From Gemmatimonadaceae bacterium (GTDB lineage Bacteria; Gemmatimonadota; Gemmatimonadetes; Gemmatimonadales; Gemmatimonadaceae): DNA of 42,363 bases. Every line of letters begins with the position of its first letter. Positions within the stretch are counted from its first letter, which is position 1. The position numbers and the translations under genes were made by a program. Under the pieces are notes generated by a model. It saw nothing but the letters and a program-made list of their open reading frames with translations. It searched no databases and was not told the DNA's origin. The stretch covers positions 1 through 42,363 of the forward strand of contig JABFXC010000060.1 of assembly GCA_013361935.1 (NCBI GenBank), written 5' to 3'. Shown here one piece after another: positions 16,054 to 22,552 of the stretch.

Positions 16054-16086
16054 GCGACGAGCGACCGGAAGCCGGTCGCTCGTCGC
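16054..16086. terminator. 15-bp hairpin downstream of etfA, upstream of the EMO gene
   Basis: Arms 16054-16068 and 16072-16086 (gcgacgagcgaccgg / ccggtcgctcgtcgc) pair perfectly with a 3-nt loop. Further copies of the ACGAGCGA unit and its complement flank it (16033-16040, 16090-16097), so alternative pairings exist. No clear T-run follows. It lies 22 nt past the etfA stop and could end or attenuate the etfBA transcript before the EMO gene. Confidence 0.65.
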
Positions 16087-16107
16087 TGGTCGCTCGTGGG
16101 CCGCGGA

Positions 16108-17100
16108 TCAGCCGCGTGAGGCGCGGGCGGCTTTCACCGCCTCGATGAGCGGCGGCAGGATCTCGAAGACGTCGCCGACGATGCCGTAGTCGGCGAGCTT
16201 GAAGATCGGCGCTTCCTTGTCCTTGTTGATCGCGACGATGGTGCGCGAGGTGCGCATCCCCGCGAGGTGCTGGATCGCGCCGGAGATTCCGACCGCGACG
16301 TAGAGATCGGGGCTCACCACCCGTCCCGTCTGACCGATCTGGTCGCTGTGCGGACGCCATCCGTCGTCGGTGACGGCGCGGGTCGCGCCGACCGCGGCGT
16401 TGCCGAACGCGGCGGCGAGATCCTCGACGAGCTTGAAGTTCTCCGCCGCCTTGAGCCCGCGGCCGCCGCTGACGATCACCGGCGCCTCGGAGAGGTCGAG
16501 CTTCGCCTTGCCCCCGCCGCGCATCTCCTTCACGACGACGCGCGACGCCGCGGGATCGGCCACCGGCGCGACGCTCTCGACGCGCCCCGCCTTCGCGCTC
16601 TCCTTCGGCGTGAAGACGTTCGGGCGCAGCGCGAGCAGCGCCGGGGTTCCGGTGAGCGCGAGCGTGGCGATGACCTTGCCGGTGTGGGTCGGGTGCTTCG
16701 CGTGGATCGCGTCGCCCTGCGCGGAGAACGCGGTCACGTCCGAGGCGAGCCCGACACCGAGCTTCGCCGCGACGCGGGGCGCGAGGTCGCGCCCCTGCGC
16801 TGACGCGGGGAATAGCCCGGCGCGCGCGCCCGTCTGCTTCAGGAGCTGCGCGGCGAGCGCCGCGGCCGCCTCGGGGTTCGCGTTGGCGAAGGCGGGATGC
16901 TCGCAGAGGTGGACGACGTCCGCCCCGTGCGCGCCTAACGGCGCGGCCTTGCCGGCGATCCCAGGCGCGCCGACGAGCAGCGCGTGCACTTCCCCGCCCC
17001 CGGTCGCGTCGGCCAGGGTGCGGGCCGCGGTCACCACCTCGAGCGCAACCTTGCGCAGCTCACCGCCGCGCGACTCGGCGAATGCGAACACGTTCGCCAT
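16108..17100 (-). CDS. etfA: Electron transfer flavoprotein alpha subunit
   Basis: 330 residues from the ATG at 17100, which overlaps the etfB stop as TGATG. The N-terminal [20 protein letters not shown] and the C-terminal FAD domain are typical. The FAD domain runs [40 protein letters not shown], then [20 protein letters not shown], then [20 protein letters not shown]. EtfAB takes electrons one at a time from acyl-CoA dehydrogenases; here the likely donor is the glutaryl-CoA dehydrogenase upstream and the likely acceptor the EMO protein downstream. One copy of the repeated octamer is at 16933-16940, in frame. The length is normal and no motif is missing. Confidence 0.96.
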   Translation of the reverse strand: MANVFAFAESRGGELRKVALEVVTAARTLADATGGGEVHALLVGAPGIAGKAAPLGAHGADVVHLCEHPAFANANPEAAAALAAQLLKQTGARAGLFPASAQGRDLAPRVAAKLGVGLASDVTAFSAQGDAIHAKHPTHTGKVIATLALTGTPALLALRPNVFTPKESAKAGRVESVAPVADPAASRVVVKEMRGGGKAKLDLSEAPVIVSGGRGLKAAENFKLVEDLAAAFGNAAVGATRAVTDDGWRPHSDQIGQTGRVVSPDLYVAVGISGAIQHLAGMRTSRTIVAINKDKEAPIFKLADYGIVGDVFEILPPLIEAVKAARASRG

Positions 17101-17852
17101 CAGAGTACCTTGGCCTCGGTCTGGAGAAGGCGGACGAGCTCGGGCACCGCGGCCGCGCCCTCGCCGATGATCCGGCCCGCGGCACGCTCGGCGGGAAGCT
17201 CCATCGCCACGACGTTGACGGTTCCCGCGTCGAGCTGCGCGGGCTTCACCTCGAGCGGCTTCTTCTTCGCCGCCATGATCCCCTTGAGGTTGGGGAGCCG
17301 CTCCTTGTTCAGCCCTTCGTCGACGGTCAGGACGACGGGGAGCGGGAACTCGACGATCTCGCTCGCGCTCTCCAGCTCGCGCTTCGCGGTGCCGCGTCCG
17401 TTGGCGATGTCGAGCGACGAGATGGCGCTGACGCAGGGAAGGCCGAGCAGCTCGGCGACCATCGGCCCGACCGACTGGTCGGCGCTGTCGATGGCCACCT
17501 TGCCGAAGAAGACGACGTCCCACTGCGACGCCTTGAGCTCCGCGGCGAGCGCCTTCGCGATGGATAGCGGGTCGGCGGGCGCGCGGTCGGCCTTGAGCTG
17601 GACGCCGCGATCGGCGCCCATGCTCAGCGCCTTGCGGATCTGCTCCTGCACCGCATCGGGCCCGAGCGAGAAGACGACGACCTCGCCGTCACCGGTCTTC
17701 TCCTTGAGCTGGAGCGCCGCCTCGACGGCCCAGAGGTCGAAGTCGTTGACGTCGTACTTGAGCCCCGTCTCGTCGACCGACTTCCCGTCGGCGGCGATCC
17801 TGAAGCGCACGTCCATCACGGGGACGCGCTTGATGCACACGGCGATTTTCAC
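17100..17852 (-). CDS. etfB: Electron transfer flavoprotein beta subunit
   Basis: 250 residues from a GTG at 17852 with AAGGGAG 9 nt upstream. MKIAVCIKRVPVMDVRFRI and VNDFDLWAVEAALQLKE open the standard EtfB fold; the AMP-binding region and the FGKVAIDSADQSVGPMVAEL segment follow. The recognition-loop region LPNLKGIMAAKKKPLEVK contains Lys196-Lys198, equivalent to the lysines methylated in mitochondrial ETF-beta. It is translationally coupled to etfA. A terminator after gcdH and a CRP-type palindrome lie in the 96 nt upstream, so etfBA probably has its own promoter. Confidence 0.96.
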   Translation of the reverse strand: MKIAVCIKRVPVMDVRFRIAADGKSVDETGLKYDVNDFDLWAVEAALQLKEKTGDGEVVVFSLGPDAVQEQIRKALSMGADRGVQLKADRAPADPLSIAKALAAELKASQWDVVFFGKVAIDSADQSVGPMVAELLGLPCVSAISSLDIANGRGTAKRELESASEIVEFPLPVVLTVDEGLNKERLPNLKGIMAAKKKPLEVKPAQLDAGTVNVVAMELPAERAAGRIIGEGAAAVPELVRLLQTEAKVL

Positions 17853-17866
17853 CCGTGCAGCTCCCT

Positions 17867-17882
17867 TGTGAAAGAATTCACA
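17867..17882. promoter_or_regulatory. CRP/FNR-type palindrome TGTGA-N6-TCACA upstream of etfB
   Basis: TGTGAAAGAATTCACA is an exact match to the CRP half-site arrangement and a perfect 6-bp inverted repeat with a 4-nt spacer. It ends 14 nt before the etfB GTG and directly abuts the AAGGGAG ribosome-binding site. If bound by a CRP/FNR-family protein, this close position would suit repression or control from a very short leader more than classical activation. The regulator is not in the window. Confidence 0.5.
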
Positions 17883-17883
17883 T

Positions 17884-17927
17884 GAAAAATAGCCCGGGGC
17901 CCTCCACGGTCAACCGGAGAGACCCCG
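17884..17927 (-). terminator. Likely intrinsic terminator after gcdH
   Basis: On the minus strand an imperfect stem (outer cgggg/ccccg 17895-17899 with 17923-17927; inner ctcc/ggag 17902-17905 with 17916-17919) encloses a 10-nt loop and is followed by tatttttc (17890-17884). It lies 22 nt downstream of the gcdH stop and separates it from etfBA. Confidence 0.65.
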
Positions 17928-17948
17928 ACAGCGCAGCACCACGTTACC

Positions 17949-19124
17949 CTACTCGAACGCGTTGAGACCCGTCACGGCCTGACCGAGGATCAGCGTGTGG
18001 ATGTCGTGCGTCCCCTCGTACGTGTACACGCTCTCCAGGTTCGCCATGTGCCGCATCGACGCGTACTCGGCGAGGATCCCGTTCCCGCCGAGCATCCGCC
18101 GCGCCTCGCGGGCGATGTTCGTCGCCATGTTCACGTTGTTGCGCTTGGCGAGCGAGACCTGCTGCGGCGTGAAGGTCCCCGCGTCCTTGAGGCGGCCGAG
18201 ATGGAGCGAGACGAGCTGCCCCTTCACGATCTCCGTAAGCATGTCGGCGAGGCGCGCCTGCTGCAGCTGGAAGCCGCCGATCGGCCTGCCGAACATCACG
18301 CGCGTCTTCGCGTAGGACAGCGCCTCCTCGTAGCAGCCGATGGCCGCGCCTAACGCGCCCCAGGAGATCCCGTAGCGCGCCTGCGTCAGGCACATCAGGG
18401 GACTCTTCAGTCCCCCGCTCTTCGGGAGGATCGCATCGCCGGGGACGTGGACGTCGTCGAGCACCAGCTCGCTCGTGTCGGAGGCGCGGAGGGAGAGCTT
18501 TCCCTTCTGATCCTTCGCCGTGAAACCCTTCGCGTCCGTCGGGACGATGAAGCCGCGGATCGACCGCTGGTCCGCGTCGCCGTTCGTCTTCGCCCAGACC
18601 ACCGCGACCTTCGCCTGCGAGCCGTTGGTGATCCACATCTTCGCGCCGTTGATCACCCAGCTGCCGTCCTTCTGCTCGCGGGCCATCGTGATCATCCCCG
18701 ACGGGTTCGAGCCGTAGTCCGGCTCCGTCAGCCCGAAGCAGCCGATGATCTCGCCGGACGCCATCTTCGGGAGCCAGTGGCGCTTCTGCTCTTCGCTCCC
18801 GAAGGCGTAGATGGGATACATCACGAGCGCGCCCTGCACGCTGGCGAACGAGCGGATTCCCGAGTCGCCGCGCTCGAGCTCCTGCATGATGAGGCCGTAG
18901 GCGACGTTGTTCAGTCCCGCGCAGCCGTACTCCTCGGGGAGGTTCGCGCCGAGCAGCCCGAGCTCCGCCATGCGGGGAATGAGCTGCTTCGGGAACTTTC
19001 CCTGCACGTACGCGTCGCCGATGATCGGCATGACGCTCTCGTCGACGAACCGGCGGACGCTGTCGCGAACGGCGCGCTCTTCTTCCGAGAGTGCGCTATC
19101 GATGTTGAAGAAGTCGGTGGCCAC
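17949..19124 (-). CDS. gcdH: Glutaryl-CoA dehydrogenase
   Basis: 391 residues. It is an acyl-CoA dehydrogenase with features specific to glutaryl-CoA dehydrogenase: IRSFASVQGALVMYPIYAFG (the substrate-carboxylate Arg precedes SVQ), GCFGLTEPDYGSNPSGM, KMWITNG, RYGISWGALGAA, ADMLTEIVKGQLVSLHLGRLKD, and the C-terminal TYEGTHDIHTLILGQAVTG with catalytic Glu370. The enzyme oxidises and decarboxylates glutaryl-CoA to crotonyl-CoA in lysine, tryptophan and benzoate breakdown and hands electrons to ETF. Adjacent etfBA and EMO complete the electron path. The start is GTG at 19124, without a good ribosome-binding site. One octamer copy lies at 18348-18355. Confidence 0.9.
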   Translation of the reverse strand: MATDFFNIDSALSEEERAVRDSVRRFVDESVMPIIGDAYVQGKFPKQLIPRMAELGLLGANLPEEYGCAGLNNVAYGLIMQELERGDSGIRSFASVQGALVMYPIYAFGSEEQKRHWLPKMASGEIIGCFGLTEPDYGSNPSGMITMAREQKDGSWVINGAKMWITNGSQAKVAVVWAKTNGDADQRSIRGFIVPTDAKGFTAKDQKGKLSLRASDTSELVLDDVHVPGDAILPKSGGLKSPLMCLTQARYGISWGALGAAIGCYEEALSYAKTRVMFGRPIGGFQLQQARLADMLTEIVKGQLVSLHLGRLKDAGTFTPQQVSLAKRNNVNMATNIAREARRMLGGNGILAEYASMRHMANLESVYTYEGTHDIHTLILGQAVTGLNAFE

Positions 19125-19175
19125 GGTCTTCGGGAAAGGGTAGAGCCTGAAAGCTCGCCCCCGCGCCGTGCGTAT

Positions 19176-19913
19176 TCAAGCCGAGCGGGCGATCCGCGGC
19201 TGCGGGGCGCAGACGAGGCGCCGCGCCGACGCTTCGATGCCGACCTCGCGCGCCTTCGCTCGGAAGACGCGGCCGTGGTCGATCACGTGACCGCTCTCGT
19301 CCTGCCACTGATGCACCATCTCGTGCAGGAGGGTGTGCAGCACCTCGTCCCAGCCGTGGCGGCGGATGTGCGAGCGGCTGATCGCGATCTCCGGCGGATC
19401 GCCGACGGGGGTCGCGGCGGTGTAATGACCGAGCCGGCTGCGCATCCGGCGCGAAACGCGGATGGGCACCTCGCGCAGCGCGCCGCCGAAATGCTCGTCG
19501 TTCAGGCGCCGGTGCGCCTCGGCGAGACGATTGGCGAAGGGAAGATCCTGGGCCGCGGTCCGCTCGCGCGGGGTGCCGCGGCGCGGCGCGGCGGGGACGT
19601 CGTGGGCGAGGATCACCCGTTGCGCGGCTCTCCGCTCGGCGCGGGTCCGGCCCTCGACGAAGGTCACGATCGCGCGGAGGACGCTCTCGCCCGCGCCGAG
19701 GTAGGCTTCGTGGACGCGGAGCTCGGTGCCGCGGTAGCTGACCATGACGGCGCGGTTGCGCGTCAGGCGCACCGTGGCGATGCGGCGGAGACCGAGGGCG
19801 CGGAGCCTGGCGAGGAGGTCGTCGCCGGTGGCGGCGGGAGCGTCGAGGTCGAAGGCGAGCTGCGACGGGTCGTGGCGCCCCCGTCCGAGGAAGCGCGCTA
19901 TCGATTGAAACAC
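19176..19913 (-). CDS. SprT-like zinc metalloprotease
   Basis: About 245 residues from a GTG at 19913, which overlaps the end of the phosphoesterase gene by 16 nt and has GGAG 10 nt upstream. The C-terminal half is a SprT-like domain: FANRLAEAHRRLNDEHFGG, then VSRRMRSRLGHYT, EIAISRSHIRRHGWDEVLHT, and the HEMVH zinc motif (197-201) followed by SGHVIDHGRVFRAKAREVGI, in which a third His is expected to bind zinc. Bacterial SprT proteins are poorly characterised; eukaryotic relatives (Spartan) cut DNA-protein crosslinks. The N-terminal ~100 residues (LARLRALGLRRIATVRLTRN, YRGTELRVHEAYLGA) form a small beta-rich extension I do not recognise. The start is a choice between poor options. Confidence 0.8.
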   Translation of the reverse strand: MFQSIARFLGRGRHDPSQLAFDLDAPAATGDDLLARLRALGLRRIATVRLTRNRAVMVSYRGTELRVHEAYLGAGESVLRAIVTFVEGRTRAERRAAQRVILAHDVPAAPRRGTPRERTAAQDLPFANRLAEAHRRLNDEHFGGALREVPIRVSRRMRSRLGHYTAATPVGDPPEIAISRSHIRRHGWDEVLHTLLHEMVHQWQDESGHVIDHGRVFRAKAREVGIEASARRLVCAPQPRIARSA

Positions 19914-20716
19914 TTCACCGCTCCGGCGACGAAGGCCCTGTCGTTCGGCGACCAGACGTGGGTCGTGACCTCGATCTGGTGCGCGTCGACGCGGAGCACG
20001 TTGAGCGACGAGGGTCGCCCGCCGCGCGAGCGGTTGGAGACCGTCCCCGCCGTCGAGACGACGGTGCCGCGCTTCGTGTGCTCCACGTAGTGGATCGCCT
20101 CCTGGTGATCGTGTCCGCAGAGCACCGCGTCCACCTGGAGGTCGGCGAAGGCGCCGAGGACGCGGCGGGTGTTCTTGAGGCCGTGCCGCTGCGAGAGCTC
20201 GCCCTTGAGCGGGTTGTGGTGCATGACGACCACGCGGATGTCGTCGGGCGGGGACTTCGCGAACTCGGCGCGCGCCTTCTCGACCTGCGAGCGGGTGATG
20301 TAGCCGATGATCGAGAGGTCGCGGAGGTTCCAGGTGAGCGTCTTCCTGGTGATGCCGTGACAGGTGTTGAGGCCGACGATGGTCGTGCCGGGAAGGCGGA
20401 GGACGGGCTCGAGGTCGCCGGCGATGTAGGTGCGGTACGCCTCGTACATCGCGTCCTCGTTCCCGATGCCTAACGGGGCGTGCCACCAGCGGACATCGTG
20501 GTTGCCCGGGACGCAGATCGTCCTGCTGACGCGCTGGGCATCGCGGATGAAGGAACGCGCGCGGAGGAACTCCCCCGCGCGCGCCCGCTGCGACACGTCG
20601 CCCGAGATCGCGACGACCTCGTAGCGTTCTCGCTGGATCATCTCCTCGATGGCGTCGATCTGCTCGGGGACGGCGGGGCGTCCGAAGTGGAGGTCCGAGA
20701 CGTGGAAGATCCGCAT
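19898..20716 (-). CDS. Calcineurin-like metallophosphoesterase
   Basis: 272 residues with all five metallophosphoesterase blocks: SDLHFG (D-x-H), AISGDVS (GD), VPGNHDVRWW (GNHD), VVMHHNP, and LCGHDHQEAIHY (GHxH). The arrangement is close to CpdA-type 3',5'-cAMP phosphodiesterases and related class III nucleotidases, but the substrate cannot be assigned from motifs. It is cytoplasmic, as there is no signal peptide. It directly abuts the isocitrate dehydrogenase gene: that gene's stop begins at the base after this start codon. Its 3' end overlaps the SprT-like gene. The three are probably one transcript. If it is a cAMP phosphodiesterase, the CRP-like site at 17867 becomes more interesting. Confidence 0.88.
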   Translation of the reverse strand: MRIFHVSDLHFGRPAVPEQIDAIEEMIQRERYEVVAISGDVSQRARAGEFLRARSFIRDAQRVSRTICVPGNHDVRWWHAPLGIGNEDAMYEAYRTYIAGDLEPVLRLPGTTIVGLNTCHGITRKTLTWNLRDLSIIGYITRSQVEKARAEFAKSPPDDIRVVVMHHNPLKGELSQRHGLKNTRRVLGAFADLQVDAVLCGHDHQEAIHYVEHTKRGTVVSTAGTVSNRSRGGRPSSLNVLRVDAHQIEVTTHVWSPNDRAFVAGAVKCFNR

Positions 20717-21730
20717 CTAGAGGGCAGCGATGATGGCGTCGGTGAGCTGGTCGGTGTTCGCGGTCCCGCCGAGGTCGCGCGTTAGGGTCTTCCCCTCGCG
20801 GATCACCGTCGCGAATGCCCGACGGATCCGGTCGGCGCGCGCGGTGTCGCCGATGTGATCGAGCATCATGCATGCCGCGAGCAGCAGCGCACCCGGATTC
20901 GCGATCCCCTTCCCGGCGATGTCCGGGGCAGTGCCGTGCACCGCCTCGAACAGCGCCGCGTGCGCGCCGATGTTCGCGCCCGGCGCGAGCCCGAGCCCGC
21001 CGACCAGCCCGGAGATCTCGTCGGAGAGAATGTCGCCGAAGAGGTTGGTCGTGACGATGACGTCGAAACTCTCGGGCTTCATCACGAGCTGCATCGCGCA
21101 GGCGTCGACGATGCGGTCGTCGCACTCGACGCGGCCGGCGTACTCCTTCGCCACCTCGCGCCCCACCTCGAGGAAGAGCCCCGAGGAGAACTTGAGGATG
21201 TTCGCCTTGTGGACGAGGGTCACCTTCTTCCGCCGGTGGGAGACCGCGTACTCGAAGGCGTAGCGGACGATGCGCTCGCAGCCGGCGCGCGTCACGAGCG
21301 CGACCGACTCCGCTGCCGCCTTCGGGTCGCCGTCGACGGGGATGTAGTGCTCGATCCCGACGTAGAGCCCCTCGGTGTTCTCGCGGATCAGCACGATGTC
21401 GACGTTCTCGAAGCGGCCGCCGGGGCGGATCGTATGCGCGGGACGAACGTTCGCGTAGAGATCGAAGGTCTTGCGGAGCGCGACGTTCACCGAGCGGTAG
21501 CCGCCGCCTACGGGCGTCTCGAGCGGTCCCTTGAGCGCGAGCCGCGTCCTGCGGATGGACTCGAGGGTCTGCTCGGGCATCGGGTCGCCGTGCTTCGCGA
21601 CGGCGGCCATGCCGGCGAGCTGCCAGTCCCAGGAGAGATCGGCGCCCGCGGCCTCGAGGATGCGGACCGTCGCGTCGGTGATCCCCGGTCCGATGCCGTC
21701 GCCGGGGATGAGGGTGACCTTTGTCGTCAT
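20717..21730 (-). CDS. NAD-dependent isocitrate dehydrogenase (isocitrate/isopropylmalate family)
   Basis: 337 residues from the ATG at 21730, the only start before VTLIPGDGIGPGITDATVRI. Substrate residues favour isocitrate: YRSVNVALRKTFDLYANVRP has the Ser-x-Asn-x-x-x-Arg of isocitrate dehydrogenases rather than the isopropylmalate pattern. The dinucleotide site FEAVHGTAPDIAGKGIANPG has Asp-Ile where NADP enzymes have Lys-Tyr, so NAD is expected. NLFGDILSDEISGLVGGLG supplies the metal-binding Asp residues. The enzyme makes 2-oxoglutarate in the TCA cycle. Homoisocitrate dehydrogenase is the main alternative. A lipoprotein gene lies 28 nt upstream. Confidence 0.85.
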   Translation of the reverse strand: MTTKVTLIPGDGIGPGITDATVRILEAAGADLSWDWQLAGMAAVAKHGDPMPEQTLESIRRTRLALKGPLETPVGGGYRSVNVALRKTFDLYANVRPAHTIRPGGRFENVDIVLIRENTEGLYVGIEHYIPVDGDPKAAAESVALVTRAGCERIVRYAFEYAVSHRRKKVTLVHKANILKFSSGLFLEVGREVAKEYAGRVECDDRIVDACAMQLVMKPESFDVIVTTNLFGDILSDEISGLVGGLGLAPGANIGAHAALFEAVHGTAPDIAGKGIANPGALLLAACMMLDHIGDTARADRIRRAFATVIREGKTLTRDLGGTANTDQLTDAIIAAL

Positions 21731-21758
21731 GAAATCCGGTATGTGAAACGGCGGCGCA

Positions 21759-22427
21759 TCAGGGCGCCGCGATGAGATCGGCCAGCGCCAGCGCGACGCT
21801 CTCGAGCGCCACGTCGGAGAACCGGGGGCGCACCGCGCCGCGAACGTCTCCCGACCAGACGAGCCGCGAGGCGCGCGCGTCAAGCAGCGCGACGCGGAGC
21901 ACCGGACGCGCCCCGCCCGGCGCCTGCTCGAAGCGCAGCTCGACGGGGAAGAGCACGTAGCGTGCGTCGGTGACGGCGATGACCCCGCGCACCTGCGACG
22001 CCAGCGGCTCGCGGAGGCGGTCGTCGGTGATCGTCACTCCGCTGCGCAGCCGCTCGGCGGCCATGGAGTACGGATCCGGCACGTAGCCCGCGTTCCGCTT
22101 CGCCGAGCGGGCGAGCGCGGGAGGAAAGGTCCAGTCGGTGCGGAAGCCGCGCTCGTCGAGCGAGCGCTCGATGGCGCTGTCGAGCGCGACGAGGGTCTCG
22201 CGCGGGTGGTCGATGGACTGCGCCCAGCCGATGGTGTCGGCGCGGATGTAGTGCACCGGGAGGACGACCACGTGCTGGCCGGCGAGCCCGGCGAGCGGAC
22301 TTCCCGCGCGCGCCGCCGGCTGCTGCTGGGTCGCCGGAGCGGGCGCCGGCGCCGGCTTCGTGCAGGACGCAGCCGCGGCCGCGATGCCCGCCAGCGCGAC
22401 GATCGACACCAGCTTCGGATGCCTCAC
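21759..22427 (-). CDS. Putative lipoprotein, unknown function
   Basis: 222 residues from a GTG at 22427, preferred to an upstream TTG (22454) because GAGG sits close by and the signal peptide becomes compact: VRHPKLVSIVALAGIAAAAA then SC. The Cys is a plausible lipidation site, although the -3 residue is Ala rather than Leu. A Pro/Ala/Gln linker follows, then about 170 residues of alternating helix and strand (HVVVLPVHYIRADTIGW, DSAIERSLDERGF, GVIAVTDARYVLFPVELRFE, LRVALLDARASRLVWSGDVR). This resembles lipoproteins whose C-terminal half is a nucleotide-independent alpha/beta sensor fold, but I cannot name the family. It is probably the first gene of the isocitrate dehydrogenase transcript. 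Confidence 0.7.
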   Translation of the reverse strand: MRHPKLVSIVALAGIAAAAASCTKPAPAPAPATQQQPAARAGSPLAGLAGQHVVVLPVHYIRADTIGWAQSIDHPRETLVALDSAIERSLDERGFRTDWTFPPALARSAKRNAGYVPDPYSMAAERLRSGVTITDDRLREPLASQVRGVIAVTDARYVLFPVELRFEQAPGGARPVLRVALLDARASRLVWSGDVRGAVRPRFSDVALESVALALADLIAAP

Positions 22428-22552
22428 GCGATCCTCGGGAGAAGGTTCGCTCAAAGCTAACCGCGCGACGGTGAGGATGGCAGACGCGGCGATTGACCGG
22501 CAGGGTGACTCGCGGCACCTTCTGCTGTCCTCGCGGCCCTCTCTCCCGAGCC

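Noticed and set aside
18447..20090. Long plus-strand frame through the gcdH and SprT-like genes
   Set aside because: Antisense shadow of genes with intact catalytic motifs; no independent start or domain support.
20780..20787. CGTTAGGG as a nineteenth octamer copy
   Set aside because: The last base differs, and the host gene reads it antisense as CTA-ACG. It was not counted as an exact copy.
22493..22552. TTGACC at 22493 as the -35 box of a cstA promoter
   Set aside because: No acceptable -10 hexamer occurs 16-18 nt downstream, so a single hexamer match is not enough.
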